From Brevundimonas subvibrioides ATCC 15264 (GTDB lineage Bacteria; Pseudomonadota; Alphaproteobacteria; Caulobacterales; Caulobacteraceae): a DNA stretch of 64,000 bases. This document shows positions 52,369 through 62,152 of the stretch, in pieces. The notes below the pieces were generated by a model, which worked only from the letters and a program-made list of their open reading frames with translations, searched no databases and was not told the origin of the DNA. The position numbers and the translations under genes were made by a program. The stretch covers positions 2,356,001-2,420,000 of the forward strand of contig NC_014375.1 in assembly GCF_000144605.1 (NCBI RefSeq). Reading direction: 5' to 3'. The first letter of the stretch is position 1, and the number at the start of each line of letters is the position of its first letter.

Positions 52369-53196
52369 TTAGCGGAACAGGCTCAGAAGAACCTGAGGCG
52401 ACTGGTTGGCGATGCCCAGAGCCTGAACGCCCAGCTGCTGCTTGGTCTGCAGCGACTGGAGCTTGGCGCTTTCCTTCGCCAGATCGGCGTCCACCAGATT
52501 GCCGACACCGGATTCCAGCGCGTCCGTCAGTTTCCCGACGAAGGTACGATGGGTCTCCAGCGCCTTCGACTTGGTGCCCAGACGCGCCAGGGCGCCCGAG
52601 ACCTTGTCGATGGAGGCGTTCACCAGACCCAGGGCTGTGGTGGCCAGGGTCGAGGTGCCGATGGTCGTGGTCGCCGTGACGGTGACGTTCGTGGACCCCA
52701 GGGCCAGCACCTCGGCGCCGACCGTCAGGGTCGCTGTGCCCGCCGCGTTGGCCAGAGCCGCGAAACCGGTCGCGCCGGTCTTCAGCAGGTTGATCCCGTT
52801 GAAATCGGCGTTGTTGGCAACCGTGGTGATCTGGTCGCGGATGGCCTTGAAGTCCTCGTTCAGGGCGCTCCTCGATGACGTCGACAGCGACTTGTCCGTC
52901 GCCGCCAGGGCCTTCTCCTTCAGTTGGATCAGAAGATCCGAAATGCTCTCACCGGCCGCCAGGCCCACGTCCACCGCCGATACGCCGCGGTCGAGCGAGC
53001 CTTTGACCGCCCCCAGGGCGCCGATATCGGCCCGTTGGCCCTGGGCGATCGCCCAGATGGCCCCGTTGTCCTTGGCGTTGGCGACCTTCTTGCCGGTGTT
53101 GATCCGGGATTGGGTCGCCGACAGTTCGACGTTGGTGGCGTTCAGATTTTGCAGCGCGATGAGGGCGCCGAGATTTGTGTTGACCGAGTTGGCCAT
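52369..53196 (-). CDS. Flagellin
   Basis: Flagellin polymerises to the filament and is exported by the flagellar type III system without a cleaved signal. The 275-aa length equals the Caulobacter FljK/L/M type. The conserved termini are present: SVNTNLGALIALQNLNATN, RINTGKKVANAKDN near residues 31-44, and NLVDADLAKESAKLQSLQTK near residue 232 ending in SPQVLLSLFR. The central region is short and rich in Ala and Thr (residues 140-200). AAGGA lies 8 bases before the ATG. Upstream is a sigma-54-type promoter motif. flaF and flbT are next on the same strand. Confidence 0.96.
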   Translation of the reverse strand: MANSVNTNLGALIALQNLNATNVELSATQSRINTGKKVANAKDNGAIWAIAQGQRADIGALGAVKGSLDRGVSAVDVGLAAGESISDLLIQLKEKALAATDKSLSTSSRSALNEDFKAIRDQITTVANNADFNGINLLKTGATGFAALANAAGTATLTVGAEVLALGSTNVTVTATTTIGTSTLATTALGLVNASIDKVSGALARLGTKSKALETHRTFVGKLTDALESGVGNLVDADLAKESAKLQSLQTKQQLGVQALGIANQSPQVLLSLFR

Positions 53197-53226
53197 GAGA
53201 CAGTCCTTCCATTCTGGTCGGGGGAG

Positions 53227-53242
53227 ACGGCCTTCTGGCCGT
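53227..53242 (-). promoter_or_regulatory. Hairpin in the flagellin mRNA leader, possible FlbT target
   Basis: On the minus strand ACGGCC-AGAA-GGCCGT makes a 6-bp stem with a tetraloop about 30 bp before the ATG, inside the predicted leader. In Caulobacter FlbT binds stem-loops in the fljK leader and lowers its stability; here flbT is 500 bp away. Binding is inferred. Confidence 0.4.
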
Positions 53243-53272
53243 TGAACCGGTTCTGGTCCTGCGCGCGTCGTC

Positions 53273-53287
53273 GCAAGGACCGGGCCG
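53273..53287 (-). promoter_or_regulatory. Candidate sigma-54 promoter of flagellin
   Basis: On the minus strand CGGCCCG-GTCC-TTGC fits the sigma-54 consensus TGGCACG-N4-TTGC with correct spacing. Transcription would start near 53262, giving a leader of about 66 nt. Caulobacter flagellin genes use sigma-54 with FlbD. Confidence 0.55.
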
Positions 53288-53386
53288 GACCCATCAGATT
53301 GAAAAGATTATGGAAACCCTGTTGCCGCCCGCGTCACCCGGCAAAATCTGGCCGGTCGACGTCGAAGGTTGCCGGGCGGTGGCTGC

Positions 53387-53749
53387 CTAGGCGGCCGGCT
53401 GGCCCTGCGGGGCAAGGCCCTGCATGATCGAGCGGTTGATGTCGATCAGGGCCTCGAAGTCCTCTTCGCCGCGCATGATGGCCGAGGAGTGCCGTCCGAC
53501 GAACAGGCTGATCGAAATGATCTGCGCCCGCAGCGGCGTGTTCAGCTGGTTCGACGGATCCGAGCAATCCGTGGCCAGGACCGACCAGAGCCGCCGGTTC
53601 CAGTCCAGGGCGTCGATGCGGGTCTTCACGTCGCTGGGGTCGACGGTCGCGGCGTGCATCAGCGCGCGTGTGACCTGACCGAACAGCCGGTATTCCATCT
53701 CCCGCGGCGTCTCCGTCCGCGTCGACGCCTGTGCGTATGCCTTCAGCAT
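53387..53749 (-). CDS. flaF: Flagellar biosynthesis regulator FlaF
   Basis: FlaF is required for flagellin synthesis or secretion and opposes FlbT in Caulobacter. The 120-aa product has [20 protein letters not shown] at the start, then [16 protein letters not shown] near residue 47 and [11 protein letters not shown] at the end, the typical FlaF pattern. Its ATG overlaps the flbT stop by one base (TGATG), so they are coupled. Confidence 0.95.
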   Translation of the reverse strand: MLKAYAQASTRTETPREMEYRLFGQVTRALMHAATVDPSDVKTRIDALDWNRRLWSVLATDCSDPSNQLNTPLRAQIISISLFVGRHSSAIMRGEEDFEALIDINRSIMQGLAPQGQPAA

Positions 53750-54132
53750 CAGGCCAGACTTTCCTCGTAGTCCACCAGTTTCCGGGCGGCCATCAGGGCC
53801 TTGTAGTATTCGCGCGCCAGAACATGCTTGGAGCAGGCGACGCAGTCGGCCATGGCGATCGGATTGCGGGTCGCGCCCATGAATTCGGACAGGCGGGTGA
53901 CGAACTCGTCGTACACCTTGGGCGCGGCGCTTTCGTCCAGATACATCATCATGACGGGGAAATAGATGCGCTTGGCGGGGGTCGTGACCTCCTCCAGCTG
54001 CATGATGTCCTTTTCGCGCAGGACAGAGGCCTTGTTCTGCAGGATCAGCACGCCACGGCGATCGCCGTTCTGAACGACAGCGCCGTTCAGGACGAACTTT
54101 TCTCCGGGCTTCAGCGACAGCTTCAACGGCAT
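53749..54132 (-). CDS. flbT: Flagellin translational repressor FlbT
   Basis: FlbT binds the 5' leader of flagellin mRNA and promotes its decay until the hook is complete. The 127-aa product shows [20 protein letters not shown] at the start, [20 protein letters not shown] near residues 43-62 and a Cys pair in [10 protein letters not shown]. The length is standard. It is the first gene of flbT-flaF, with GGAGGAGG as ribosome-binding site. A CtrA-type half-site TTAACCAT at 54204-54211 lies upstream. Confidence 0.95.
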   Translation of the reverse strand: MPLKLSLKPGEKFVLNGAVVQNGDRRGVLILQNKASVLREKDIMQLEEVTTPAKRIYFPVMMMYLDESAAPKVYDEFVTRLSEFMGATRNPIAMADCVACSKHVLAREYYKALMAARKLVDYEESLA

Positions 54133-54203
54133 GATTGGGCCTCCTCCAGCCCGCGTGCTCCTGACTAGCCGCGGGGTGCCTGACGCAGGCTAAACAGGCG
54201 TGG

Positions 54204-54211
54204 TTAACCAT
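54204..54211. promoter_or_regulatory. CtrA-type half-site between flbT and the TPR gene
   Basis: TTAACCAT is the 8-mer half of the CtrA consensus. It lies in the 135-bp spacer between the divergent flbT and TPR/glycosyltransferase-like genes. A full TTAA-N7-TTAA site is not seen, so support is weak. Confidence 0.25.
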
Positions 54212-54267
54212 GTGTTCTATGGCGCGCCCTATCTGGGCATAAGGCCCTGTCCGCCAATGAGTCGCCC

Positions 54268-56076
54268 ATGACCCACGTCACCCCCTCCCCCGCCGATCTG
54301 GCCCCTTCCGAGCTGGCGCTCGGTCACATGGCGGTGGCCCAGGGATCGGCCGGCGATTCGGCCTCGCCGGCCGCCATCCGCCGCCTGTCGCATGCGCTGG
54401 CCGGCAAGGGGCCCAGCGCCAAGGCCCAGCGAAAGGCCATCGACACCCTGAAGGCCGCCGTGGCCGCGATCCGGGTCGGCGACTATGCGACCGCCACGCG
54501 CCGCTGCCTGTCCGTGCTGCAGGCGGACGAGCACAACGGCCTCGCCTGGCACGTCCTGGCCATCTCGCGCGAGAAGGAAGGTCACCTCTCCGACGCCCTC
54601 AACGCCTACGATTCGGCCCTGTGCCTGCTGCCCGAAGACCCGGCGATCGCCCACGATCTGGCGCGTCTGGCCCAGCGGCTGGGGCACCTCGACATCGCCG
54701 AAAAGCTTCTGCTGAAGTTTCTGGCGGTGGAGCCCGGCCACGTCGAGGGCACCAACAACCTGGCCTGCGTGCTCCGCGACCAGAAGCGCTACACCGAGGC
54801 CGTCGACCGGCTGCGCGACCTGATCCAGATCGAGCAGGACAGCCCCACGCTGTGGAACACGCTCGGCACCGTGCTGAGCGATCAGGGCCAGATGAAGGAA
54901 TCGCTGACCTTCTTCGACGAGGCGCTGCGGCTGGACCCCGCCTTCGCCAAGGCTCGCTACAACCGGGCCAACGTCCTGCAGCCGCTGGGACAGCCGGACC
55001 GCGCCCTCGCCGATCTGGATGAGGCGCTGCCGGGGGCCGAAACTCCCTACGAGCGGGCCATGATGCGGATGGCGCGCGCCATGACCCTGATGGGCATGGG
55101 CCGGCTGAAGGATGGTTTCGAGGAATACGAGGTCCGGCTGGACCCCGAAATGCCCGAGGCCATGCATGTGGCGGTCGATGCGCCCCGCTGGGATCCCGCG
55201 ACCCAGGACATCGCGGGCAAGCGCCTGCTGGTGGTCGGCGAGCAGGGCATCGCCGACGAGATGGTCTTCGGGGGGTGCCTGCCCGACGTCATCGAGGCCG
55301 TCGGACCGACCGGCAAGGTCTTCATCGCCGTCGAGGCCCGGCTGGTGGACCTGTACCAGCGCAGCTTCCCCACGGCCGTGGTCGGTGCCCACCGGGCCGT
55401 GCGGCTGGAGGGCCGGCTGACCCGCTACTGCCCGTTCATGGAGCAGATCGGCGAGACCGAGGGTAAGGCCGACGCCTGGACGCCCATGGCCAGCCTGTGC
55501 GCCGTCTATCGCCGGGACCTGTCCGCCTTCCCGGATCGCGACGGCTATCTGATGCCCGACCCGGTCAAGGTCGCGCGCTGGAAGTCCGAGCTGGAGGCGC
55601 TCGGGCCAGGCCTGAAGGTCGGCCTGCACTGGAAGAGCCTGGTCCTGACCGGCGTGCGGGCGCGCTACTTCTCCAGCTTCGAGCGGTGGAAGCCGGTCCT
55701 GACGGCACCGGGCTGCATCATGGTCAATCTGCAGTGCGGGGACGTGACCGAGGATCTGGCGGCGGCCGAGGCGGCGGGCGTCAGGATCTGGACCCCGCCG
55801 ATGGACCTGAAGGACGACCTGGACGATCTCGCCGCGCTCTCCTGTGCGCTGGACCTGGTGGTCGGGCCGGGCATCGCGGGCACCAATATCGCGGCGGCGG
55901 CCGGGGCCAGAACCTGGCTGATCCATGCACCCGACGACTGGCACCTGCTGGCGACCGACCGCTACCCCTTCTACCCCCGCGTCCGGACCTTCGCGACCGG
56001 TGGCTTCGACGGGTGGCCGCGGGCGATCGGGGCGGTGCGCGCAGCGCTCGAAAACGAGGTCGGGAACGCCGCCTGA
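54268..56076 (+). CDS. TPR/glycosyltransferase-like protein, FlbA-like, putative flagellin modification
   Basis: The 602-aa soluble product has TPR repeats at about residues 70-280 (for example [20 protein letters not shown] and [20 protein letters not shown]). The C-terminal domain, residues 310-600, has [20 protein letters not shown] and [19 protein letters not shown], similar to GT9/heptosyltransferase-like folds that follow TPRs in protein-glycosylating enzymes. A gene of this type (flbA) lies beside flbT in Caulobacter. A role in flagellin modification is likely from context. Confidence 0.75.
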   Translation: MTHVTPSPADLAPSELALGHMAVAQGSAGDSASPAAIRRLSHALAGKGPSAKAQRKAIDTLKAAVAAIRVGDYATATRRCLSVLQADEHNGLAWHVLAISREKEGHLSDALNAYDSALCLLPEDPAIAHDLARLAQRLGHLDIAEKLLLKFLAVEPGHVEGTNNLACVLRDQKRYTEAVDRLRDLIQIEQDSPTLWNTLGTVLSDQGQMKESLTFFDEALRLDPAFAKARYNRANVLQPLGQPDRALADLDEALPGAETPYERAMMRMARAMTLMGMGRLKDGFEEYEVRLDPEMPEAMHVAVDAPRWDPATQDIAGKRLLVVGEQGIADEMVFGGCLPDVIEAVGPTGKVFIAVEARLVDLYQRSFPTAVVGAHRAVRLEGRLTRYCPFMEQIGETEGKADAWTPMASLCAVYRRDLSAFPDRDGYLMPDPVKVARWKSELEALGPGLKVGLHWKSLVLTGVRARYFSSFERWKPVLTAPGCIMVNLQCGDVTEDLAAAEAAGVRIWTPPMDLKDDLDDLAALSCALDLVVGPGIAGTNIAAAAGARTWLIHAPDDWHLLATDRYPFYPRVRTFATGGFDGWPRAIGAVRAALENEVGNAA

Positions 56077-56087
56077 CAGCCGACGTT
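56063..56087 (+). promoter_or_regulatory. Candidate EcfG-type general-stress promoter
   Basis: GGAAC at 56063-56067 and CGTT at 56084-56087 are separated by exactly 16 bp. It lies inside the end of the TPR gene and 25 bp upstream of the acidic small protein, which has AACAGGGAG as ribosome-binding site. Confidence 0.6.
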
Positions 56088-56112
56088 CTGCTCCCGTAAC
56101 AGGGAGCCGGCC

Positions 56113-56556
56113 ATGACCGACATCGACAGCGGCAGAGACGATCAGGACCAGTCCGAGGCCTTCGACGAGGACAATGTCGACGCATCGGAGACGGGCGGCG
56201 TCACGAACGAATTCAAGACGTTCGAGGAGATGCCGGACGTTCTGGACGTGACCTCCGCCGACGGCGACGCCGACGAAGAAGATTTCGACGAGGACGACCA
56301 GGAGATCGAGGACGATCTTGGGGCCGACGGGGTCGAACCCGAAGCCGACGCCCAGTACGGCGCGGACGGTTCGCGCATCAATGAACTGGACCTCGGGGCC
56401 GACAGCCCGGGCAACGGCGAGGTCGAACTCGTCTATGCCGGCCTGATGGAGGACGCGCGCGGAGCCCAGGCCAGCGCGGCGCACTGGGAGGCAAAGACCC
56501 TGTCGGACGACGACATCGAAGATTTGGGCTACGGCCCCGAAGGAGACGAAAAATGA
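56113..56556 (+). CDS. Highly acidic small protein, unknown function
   Basis: The 147-aa product has about one third Asp and Glu, with runs such as DADEEDFDEDDQEIEDDLG near residues 52-70 and very few Lys or Arg. There is no signal peptide or membrane segment, and most of the chain is probably disordered. The C-terminal LSDDDIEDLGYGPEGDEK is more ordered in pattern. No family is recognised. The stop overlaps the next gene (ATGA). The upstream stress-type promoter suggests a role in stress or osmotic protection. Confidence 0.65.
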   Translation: MTDIDSGRDDQDQSEAFDEDNVDASETGGVTNEFKTFEEMPDVLDVTSADGDADEEDFDEDDQEIEDDLGADGVEPEADAQYGADGSRINELDLGADSPGNGEVELVYAGLMEDARGAQASAAHWEAKTLSDDDIEDLGYGPEGDEK

Positions 56557-56762
56557 CCGACGCCAACGAGAAGCCCGCGCGCGATCCCGATCTGGACGCA
56601 AACACGCCCCACGCGCGCCGGGTCGATCCGATGCGCGACGATCACGACCAGCTCCACGACAAGAAGAAGACCGCCGAGGATCATCAGGAAGCGCTGGTCG
56701 ACGAGGGCGTCGAGGAAACCTTTCCCGCCAGCGACCCCGTCTCGGCCAAGCGGATCACCTGA
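56553..56762 (+). CDS. Small hydrophilic protein with ETFPASDP motif
   Basis: The 69-aa product is very hydrophilic. The ending EGVEETFPASDPVSAKRIT resembles a motif shared by many short alphaproteobacterial proteins of unknown function that are often stress-induced. It overlaps the acidic gene before it and is probably cotranscribed from the same stress-type promoter. Confidence 0.7.
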   Translation: MTDANEKPARDPDLDANTPHARRVDPMRDDHDQLHDKKKTAEDHQEALVDEGVEETFPASDPVSAKRIT

Positions 56763-56829
56763 GGCAAACTGATCGTTGTTAACCGGCCGCGTCCTCGGCT
56801 AGTCGTGGGGCGAACCCACGGAGCATCCG

Positions 56830-57702
<873 letters not shown>

Positions 57703-57812
57703 GCTGCCGCCTTCCCGACACCGGACGGACAGATATCGTCAGGGCCGTTACCGCGATTTCACTGGATCGGTCGGCGCTTTTCTTCAGGATGGTGAGCGAA
57801 AGGAACGTTGTT

Positions 57813-58718
57813 ATGCGCCTGCCCCTTCTCGTCACCCTCTGTGCGGTTTCCGCCCTGGCGGCCGGGTGCGACGGCGAGAACGGCGTGCGTATTTCCAGCA
57901 GCACGACGACATCGGACGCCAAGGGCGTGCTCAAGGTCGTGGACACCCTGCAATGCCCGGAGACCCTCGGGGTCCTGACGCGCAAGGGGACGGCCCAGGC
58001 CGGCGGCACGGTCTGCAACTATTCCGGACCTCGCGGGGCCGAGGTTTCGCTGCATCTCGTCAAACTTGAGGATGAGTCTGCCGACGGTGTGATGCGGCGG
58101 TTCGAAGCCCTGTTGTCCGCCGCCATGCCGCACACCTCGGCCGAACTCCGCGCCTCCGCCGACGCCGCCGAAGCGCGGATGGCGGCCGATGGCGCGCGCG
58201 TCGCGGCCGACGCCGCCCGGGTCGAGGCCGATGCGGCTCGGATCGAGGCGGACGAGGCCCGCAGGGCCGCCGACGCCTCGGCGAACGGCGAGCGGGTCAC
58301 GGTCAGCGGCCCGGGCCTGACGGTCAATGCCCAGGGCGAGAAGGCGGACGTCCGCCTGCCGGGCCTTTCGGTCAATGCCGACGGCGACCGCGCCAGCGTC
58401 CAGATCGGCGGGTTCAGCATCAATGCCGACGATGCCGGCGGCACCGCCAGCATCAACTCGAGCGACGACAGCGTCAGCATCCAGGCCCACGAGGACGCCG
58501 CCGAGATCCGCACCCGCGCCCCAGGCGAGGCCACGCGCGCCACCTATATGCTGACCGACCAGACGCCCGCCCAGGAGGGCTGGAGGCTGGTCGGCTACGA
58601 AGCGCGCGGGCCGGTGGGCGGCCCCATCGTCGTCGCCACCGTCCGCGCCAAGGACCGCGACAGCGACGGCGTGTTCGACTCGGCCAAGGACCTCGTCACG
58701 CTGAACGTGGGGGAGTAG
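57813..58718 (+). CDS. Lipoprotein with coiled-coil and beta-repeat segments
   Basis: The 301-aa product has a lipobox LAAGC (Cys18) and is probably anchored in the envelope. Residues 105-155 are an Ala/Asp/Glu/Arg coiled coil with repeated AADAAR and EADAAR units. Next come three to four imperfect repeats of about 18 residues ending in -VNA-G- or -INAD-, predicted beta strands (GPGLTVNAQGEKADVRL, PGLSVNADGDRASVQI, GGFSINAD). A C-terminal domain follows with YMLTDQTPAQEGWRLVGYEA. I do not recognise a family. The ATG at 57813 has GAAAGGA upstream. Confidence 0.65.
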   Translation: MRLPLLVTLCAVSALAAGCDGENGVRISSSTTTSDAKGVLKVVDTLQCPETLGVLTRKGTAQAGGTVCNYSGPRGAEVSLHLVKLEDESADGVMRRFEALLSAAMPHTSAELRASADAAEARMAADGARVAADAARVEADAARIEADEARRAADASANGERVTVSGPGLTVNAQGEKADVRLPGLSVNADGDRASVQIGGFSINADDAGGTASINSSDDSVSIQAHEDAAEIRTRAPGEATRATYMLTDQTPAQEGWRLVGYEARGPVGGPIVVATVRAKDRDSDGVFDSAKDLVTLNVGE

Positions 58719-58734
58719 GCACCGGCCTAATCGC

Positions 58735-58760
58735 AGAACCGCGTTTTTTGGACTCGCGTT
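58735..58760 (+). promoter_or_regulatory. Weak EcfG-like motif upstream of the RTX gene
   Basis: AGAAC at 58735-58739 and CGTT at 58757-58760 are 17 bp apart, one mismatch from the general-stress consensus. The spacer between the lipoprotein and RTX genes is AT-richer than the surroundings. Confidence 0.25.
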
Positions 58761-58818
58761 TTCATGGAATTGTGGGTTTCTGGTTCTCGCACCCGTTGAG
58801 GGGGGCGAGGAGACGGTC

Positions 58819-61398
58819 ATGCCCATCCCCATCAGAGTCACAGGCGCTGACGCCAATCCCCTGACGTCCGCATCGCTGAGCCGGACGGATCCTTACGTCG
58901 GTGCGCTCAGTAGCGGTCGGTTCGCGATCGGCTTCTCACGCGACTACACCAGCGCCCCCCCGAGCGACATCGACCCCGTCTACTTTGTTCGCAACGCGGA
59001 TGGGACTGACTACACCATCTACTCGGGCGAACTGACTTCGTCGGCAAACAGTTCGTTTGCACAGGCCGTGGGTCTGCTTGACGGCCGGGTCCTGACCGTC
59101 TGGGCGCAAGAGCCTGTGGGGGGCGGTGGCAACGGCCTGGATGTCTATTACGCGATACGCGCTTTCGATGGCGGGGTGCTGACCGCGGCCACCCCCGTCG
59201 CGGGAGGTGCCGCAAACCAGACCAACATCCACGCGGCCGCATCGGCCGTGAATGCCGGATTTGCGGTCATCTTCACATCGCCGACGGGTCTGTCGTTCGC
59301 ATCTTACAGTGCCACCGGGGCGCTGTTTGCGGGACCCAGCATCATCGACGGGTCGGTCTACAGTAGCCTCGGTGGCGACACCGCCCAGATTACAGCCCTG
59401 AGTACGGGCGACTACGTCGTCTCCTGGACCCAGCCCGACGCCACCATCACGGCGCGCCTCATGGGCCCGGACGGGACAAACGGGGCCGACATCACCGTGG
59501 CGGATGTCGGATCGGGGAATGTCGCCTTCTCCCAGATCGTGGCCGGTGCCGACGGTGGGTTCCTGGTCACCTATGCCCAATTTACGGGCGGCGTGTACGC
59601 TCTCCGCGGCCGTCAGTATGATTCCGCCGGAAACCCGCTGGCCGGCAGCTTCCAGATCTCGGCCAGCATCTATGCGGGCGATTTCAAATATTCGATCGCG
59701 GCCCTGGCCGACGGCCGCTATGTCGTCGTCTATGCTTCGCCGGAAAACGCCGGCGACATCAGGGGTCAGGTCCTGCGCGCCGACGGGTCCCCGGACAGCG
59801 CAGCCTTCACGGTCAACATCAACACGGCGGGCCTGCAGTTCCGCCCCAGCGTCGCCGTTCTGGCAGACGGACGGTTCGTGGTCACGTGGGAGACCCAGGC
59901 CGGCGCGGTCCCGAACGTCAACTACGCCATCTACGACCCGCGAGAGAGCGGGATCACCCTGTCGGGCACGGCTCTGGACGACGACCTGATCGGCACGGCC
60001 TTCGCCGACACCCTGCTGCTCGGACGGGGAAACGATCTAGGCGCGGGGGGCAGCGGGAACGACAGCCTGTACGGCGAGGGCGGGCGCGATATCCTGCTTG
60101 GCGGTGCCGGGGACGACTATCTGGCTGGCGGGGCCGATATCGATGCCCTGTACGGGGATCTGGACAACGACTTTCTGATCGGCGGGGCCGGCAACGACTA
60201 CATGGCCGGGGGCAACGGCAACGACACCTATGAGGTCACCGACGCCGGCGACACGGTAATGGAGATCAGCGGCGAAGGCAGCGACGTCGTCTTCTCCTAC
60301 GTCAACGGATACACCCTGACCGCCAACGTCGAGCAGCTGCGGCTGGTCGGGGGAGCCCTGACCGGCAGCGGCAATGCGGGTGCCAACGTCTTGGTCGGCA
60401 ATGGACTGGACAACACCCTGAGCGGAGGGGCCGGCAACGACACCTTCTATGGGGGCGCGGGCAACGACACCTATGAGGTCACCGAGACCGGCGACGTGGT
60501 GATCGAGAACCCCGGAGAGGGCACCGACACCATCTTCAGCTACGTGACCTATACGCTGGGGGCCAATGTCGAGAATCTGCGGCTGGTGGGCGGGGCTCTG
60601 AACGCCACCGGCAATGGCCTCGGCAACCAGATCGTGGGCAATGCCCTGTCCAACGTCCTGATCGGGGGCGGGGGCAACGACACCATGGTCGGATCGGGCG
60701 GCAACGACGTCTACGAGGTCACCGAGGTGGGCGACGTCGTCTACGAGGCGGCCGCCGAAGGCACCGACACGGTCTATTCCTACATCGACACCTACCAGAT
60801 GTCGCTGAACGTCGAGACGCTGAACCTCGTCGGGACGGCGCGGGTCGGGCTGGGGTCGGCGGGCAACGACACGATCGTCGGCAATGCGCAGGACAACACC
60901 CTGAACGGCAACGGCGGCAACGACATCCTGACGGGCGGGACGGGCGTCGACCAGTTCTGGCATCTGGGCGCCAGCGCCGGCCAGGACCGGATCACCGACT
61001 TCGCGGCCGCGGCCGGCGAGATCATCGTCCTGTCGCAGACGCAGTTCGCCAATTATGCGGCCGTCCAGGCGGCCATGACCCAGTCCGGCGCCAACGTCAT
61101 CATCAGCCCCGGCGGAGCCCAGACGCTCACGATCGAGAACGTGACTATCGCCCAGCTGTCGGCGGGCAATTTCGCCTTCTACGCCGGCCCGGGCGCCGGG
61201 GGGCTGGAACCCATGGAGAAGGATTTCGGGCCGTCCGTCATGCCGTTCCAGGACGACGACGGCGGCGTCCACGCGGTGGCCTCGCGGGCTGGGGCCTTCT
61301 ATCCGGGCATCACCGATACCTACGCCTTGCCGGACCCGTTCGACGTCCGGCCAGGCGAGGTCAGCCTGATCTCGGCCCATGTGGACTATTGGGTCTGA
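58819..61398 (+). CDS. RTX calcium-binding repeat protein
   Basis: The 859-aa product is a probable type I secreted protein. Residues 1-375 hold repeated beta-propeller-like blades (LADGRFVVTWETQ type, for example DGRVLTVWAQ and ADGRYVVVYA). Residues 395-720 hold calcium-binding nonapeptides GGxGxDxLx (GGAGDDYLAGG, GGAGNDTFYGGAGNDTYEV). Three modules of about 81 residues repeat in the RTX region. The C-terminus DYWV lacks a typical sorting domain but has a hydrophobic end like T1SS substrates. No hlyB/hlyD/tolC genes lie in the window. GAGGAG precedes the ATG. Confidence 0.88.
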   Translation: MPIPIRVTGADANPLTSASLSRTDPYVGALSSGRFAIGFSRDYTSAPPSDIDPVYFVRNADGTDYTIYSGELTSSANSSFAQAVGLLDGRVLTVWAQEPVGGGGNGLDVYYAIRAFDGGVLTAATPVAGGAANQTNIHAAASAVNAGFAVIFTSPTGLSFASYSATGALFAGPSIIDGSVYSSLGGDTAQITALSTGDYVVSWTQPDATITARLMGPDGTNGADITVADVGSGNVAFSQIVAGADGGFLVTYAQFTGGVYALRGRQYDSAGNPLAGSFQISASIYAGDFKYSIAALADGRYVVVYASPENAGDIRGQVLRADGSPDSAAFTVNINTAGLQFRPSVAVLADGRFVVTWETQAGAVPNVNYAIYDPRESGITLSGTALDDDLIGTAFADTLLLGRGNDLGAGGSGNDSLYGEGGRDILLGGAGDDYLAGGADIDALYGDLDNDFLIGGAGNDYMAGGNGNDTYEVTDAGDTVMEISGEGSDVVFSYVNGYTLTANVEQLRLVGGALTGSGNAGANVLVGNGLDNTLSGGAGNDTFYGGAGNDTYEVTETGDVVIENPGEGTDTIFSYVTYTLGANVENLRLVGGALNATGNGLGNQIVGNALSNVLIGGGGNDTMVGSGGNDVYEVTEVGDVVYEAAAEGTDTVYSYIDTYQMSLNVETLNLVGTARVGLGSAGNDTIVGNAQDNTLNGNGGNDILTGGTGVDQFWHLGASAGQDRITDFAAAAGEIIVLSQTQFANYAAVQAAMTQSGANVIISPGGAQTLTIENVTIAQLSAGNFAFYAGPGAGGLEPMEKDFGPSVMPFQDDDGGVHAVASRAGAFYPGITDTYALPDPFDVRPGEVSLISAHVDYWV
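60217..60723 (+). repeat. Approx. 243-bp direct repeats in the RTX gene
   Basis: The sequence GGCAACGACACCTATGAGGT starts at 60217 and again at 60460, and a diverged copy starts at 60700. The spacing is 243 and 240 bp. Each unit codes for a module of RTX nonapeptides plus an SY-LxxNVExLxLVG strand segment. Such repeats can expand or shrink by recombination. Confidence 0.8.
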
Positions 61399-61483
61399 CC
61401 ACACCCTTGGGAGGCCGTCACGCTTGATCCCTGGCGCAGGATGGGCCACCTGATCTGCCGCTCGCAGATGGACCCAGGCCGTT

Positions 61484-62149
61484 TTGGACCAATCGAAGAA
61501 CCCAGCCGCCCGAACCGTCAAAACGCGCTCGCAGGCCCCGCGCGCCTGGCAGCGGATGCTGTCCGGCCGTCGGCTCGACCTGCTGGACCCCTCCCCTTTC
61601 GACATCGAGATCGAGGACATCGCGCATGGCCTCGCCCGGGTGGCGCGCTGGAACGGCCAGACGATCGGTGAGCACGCCTTCTCGGTCGCCCAGCACAGCT
61701 GCGTGGTCGAGGAGATCGCGGCCCACATCCGGCCGGGGCTGGAACCGAGGTGGCGGCTGGCGGCCCTGCTGCACGATGCGTCGGAGTATGTGATCGGCGA
61801 CATGATCTCGCCGTTCAAGGCGGCGCTGGGCGTCAGCTACAAGTCCTTCGAGGCGCGGCTGGAAGACGCCATCCACGTACGCTTCGGCCTGCCGCCCAAG
61901 ACGCCCCTCCCGATCAAGAAGCTGATCAAGTCGGCCGACAAGGCCTGCGCCTATTTCGAGGCGACGCAGCTGGCCGGCTTCACCGAAAAGGAATCGCTGG
62001 GCTTCTTCGGCGCGCCGCCGGCGGGCTACGATCTGGTCATCGACCCCCTGCCCGCCCCCGTGGCCCAGGCCCGCTATCTGGAACGCTATCGGGTCCTGGC
62101 CGAGGCCACGGGCAATCTGCCGGGGCCCGACGCCTGGCATACGGAATAG
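61484..62149 (+). CDS. HD-domain phosphohydrolase, YfbR-like
   Basis: The 221-aa product has the HD motifs GEHAFSVAQHSC (metal His) near residue 62 and LLHDASEYVIGD near residues 94-105, then an Asp in KSADKACAYFEA near 148. It is similar to YfbR-type 5'-nucleotidases acting on deoxynucleoside monophosphates. A TTG at 61484 gives the longest plausible start and matches the family's short N-terminal tail (RAWQRMLSGRRLDLLDPSP); no ATG is suitable. It is followed 3 bp later by the Nudix/winged-helix gene. Confidence 0.8.
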   Translation: MDQSKNPAARTVKTRSQAPRAWQRMLSGRRLDLLDPSPFDIEIEDIAHGLARVARWNGQTIGEHAFSVAQHSCVVEEIAAHIRPGLEPRWRLAALLHDASEYVIGDMISPFKAALGVSYKSFEARLEDAIHVRFGLPPKTPLPIKKLIKSADKACAYFEATQLAGFTEKESLGFFGAPPAGYDLVIDPLPAPVAQARYLERYRVLAEATGNLPGPDAWHTE

Positions 62150-62152
62150 ACC

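Noticed and set aside
54229..56601. Antisense open frame of 790 codons opposite the TPR gene
   Set aside because: It spans two sense genes and their spacer, and the sense frames carry recognisable domains.
60040..60950. Regular repeats in the 60-61 kb region as a CRISPR array
   Set aside because: They lie in a continuous coding frame and encode RTX nonapeptides.
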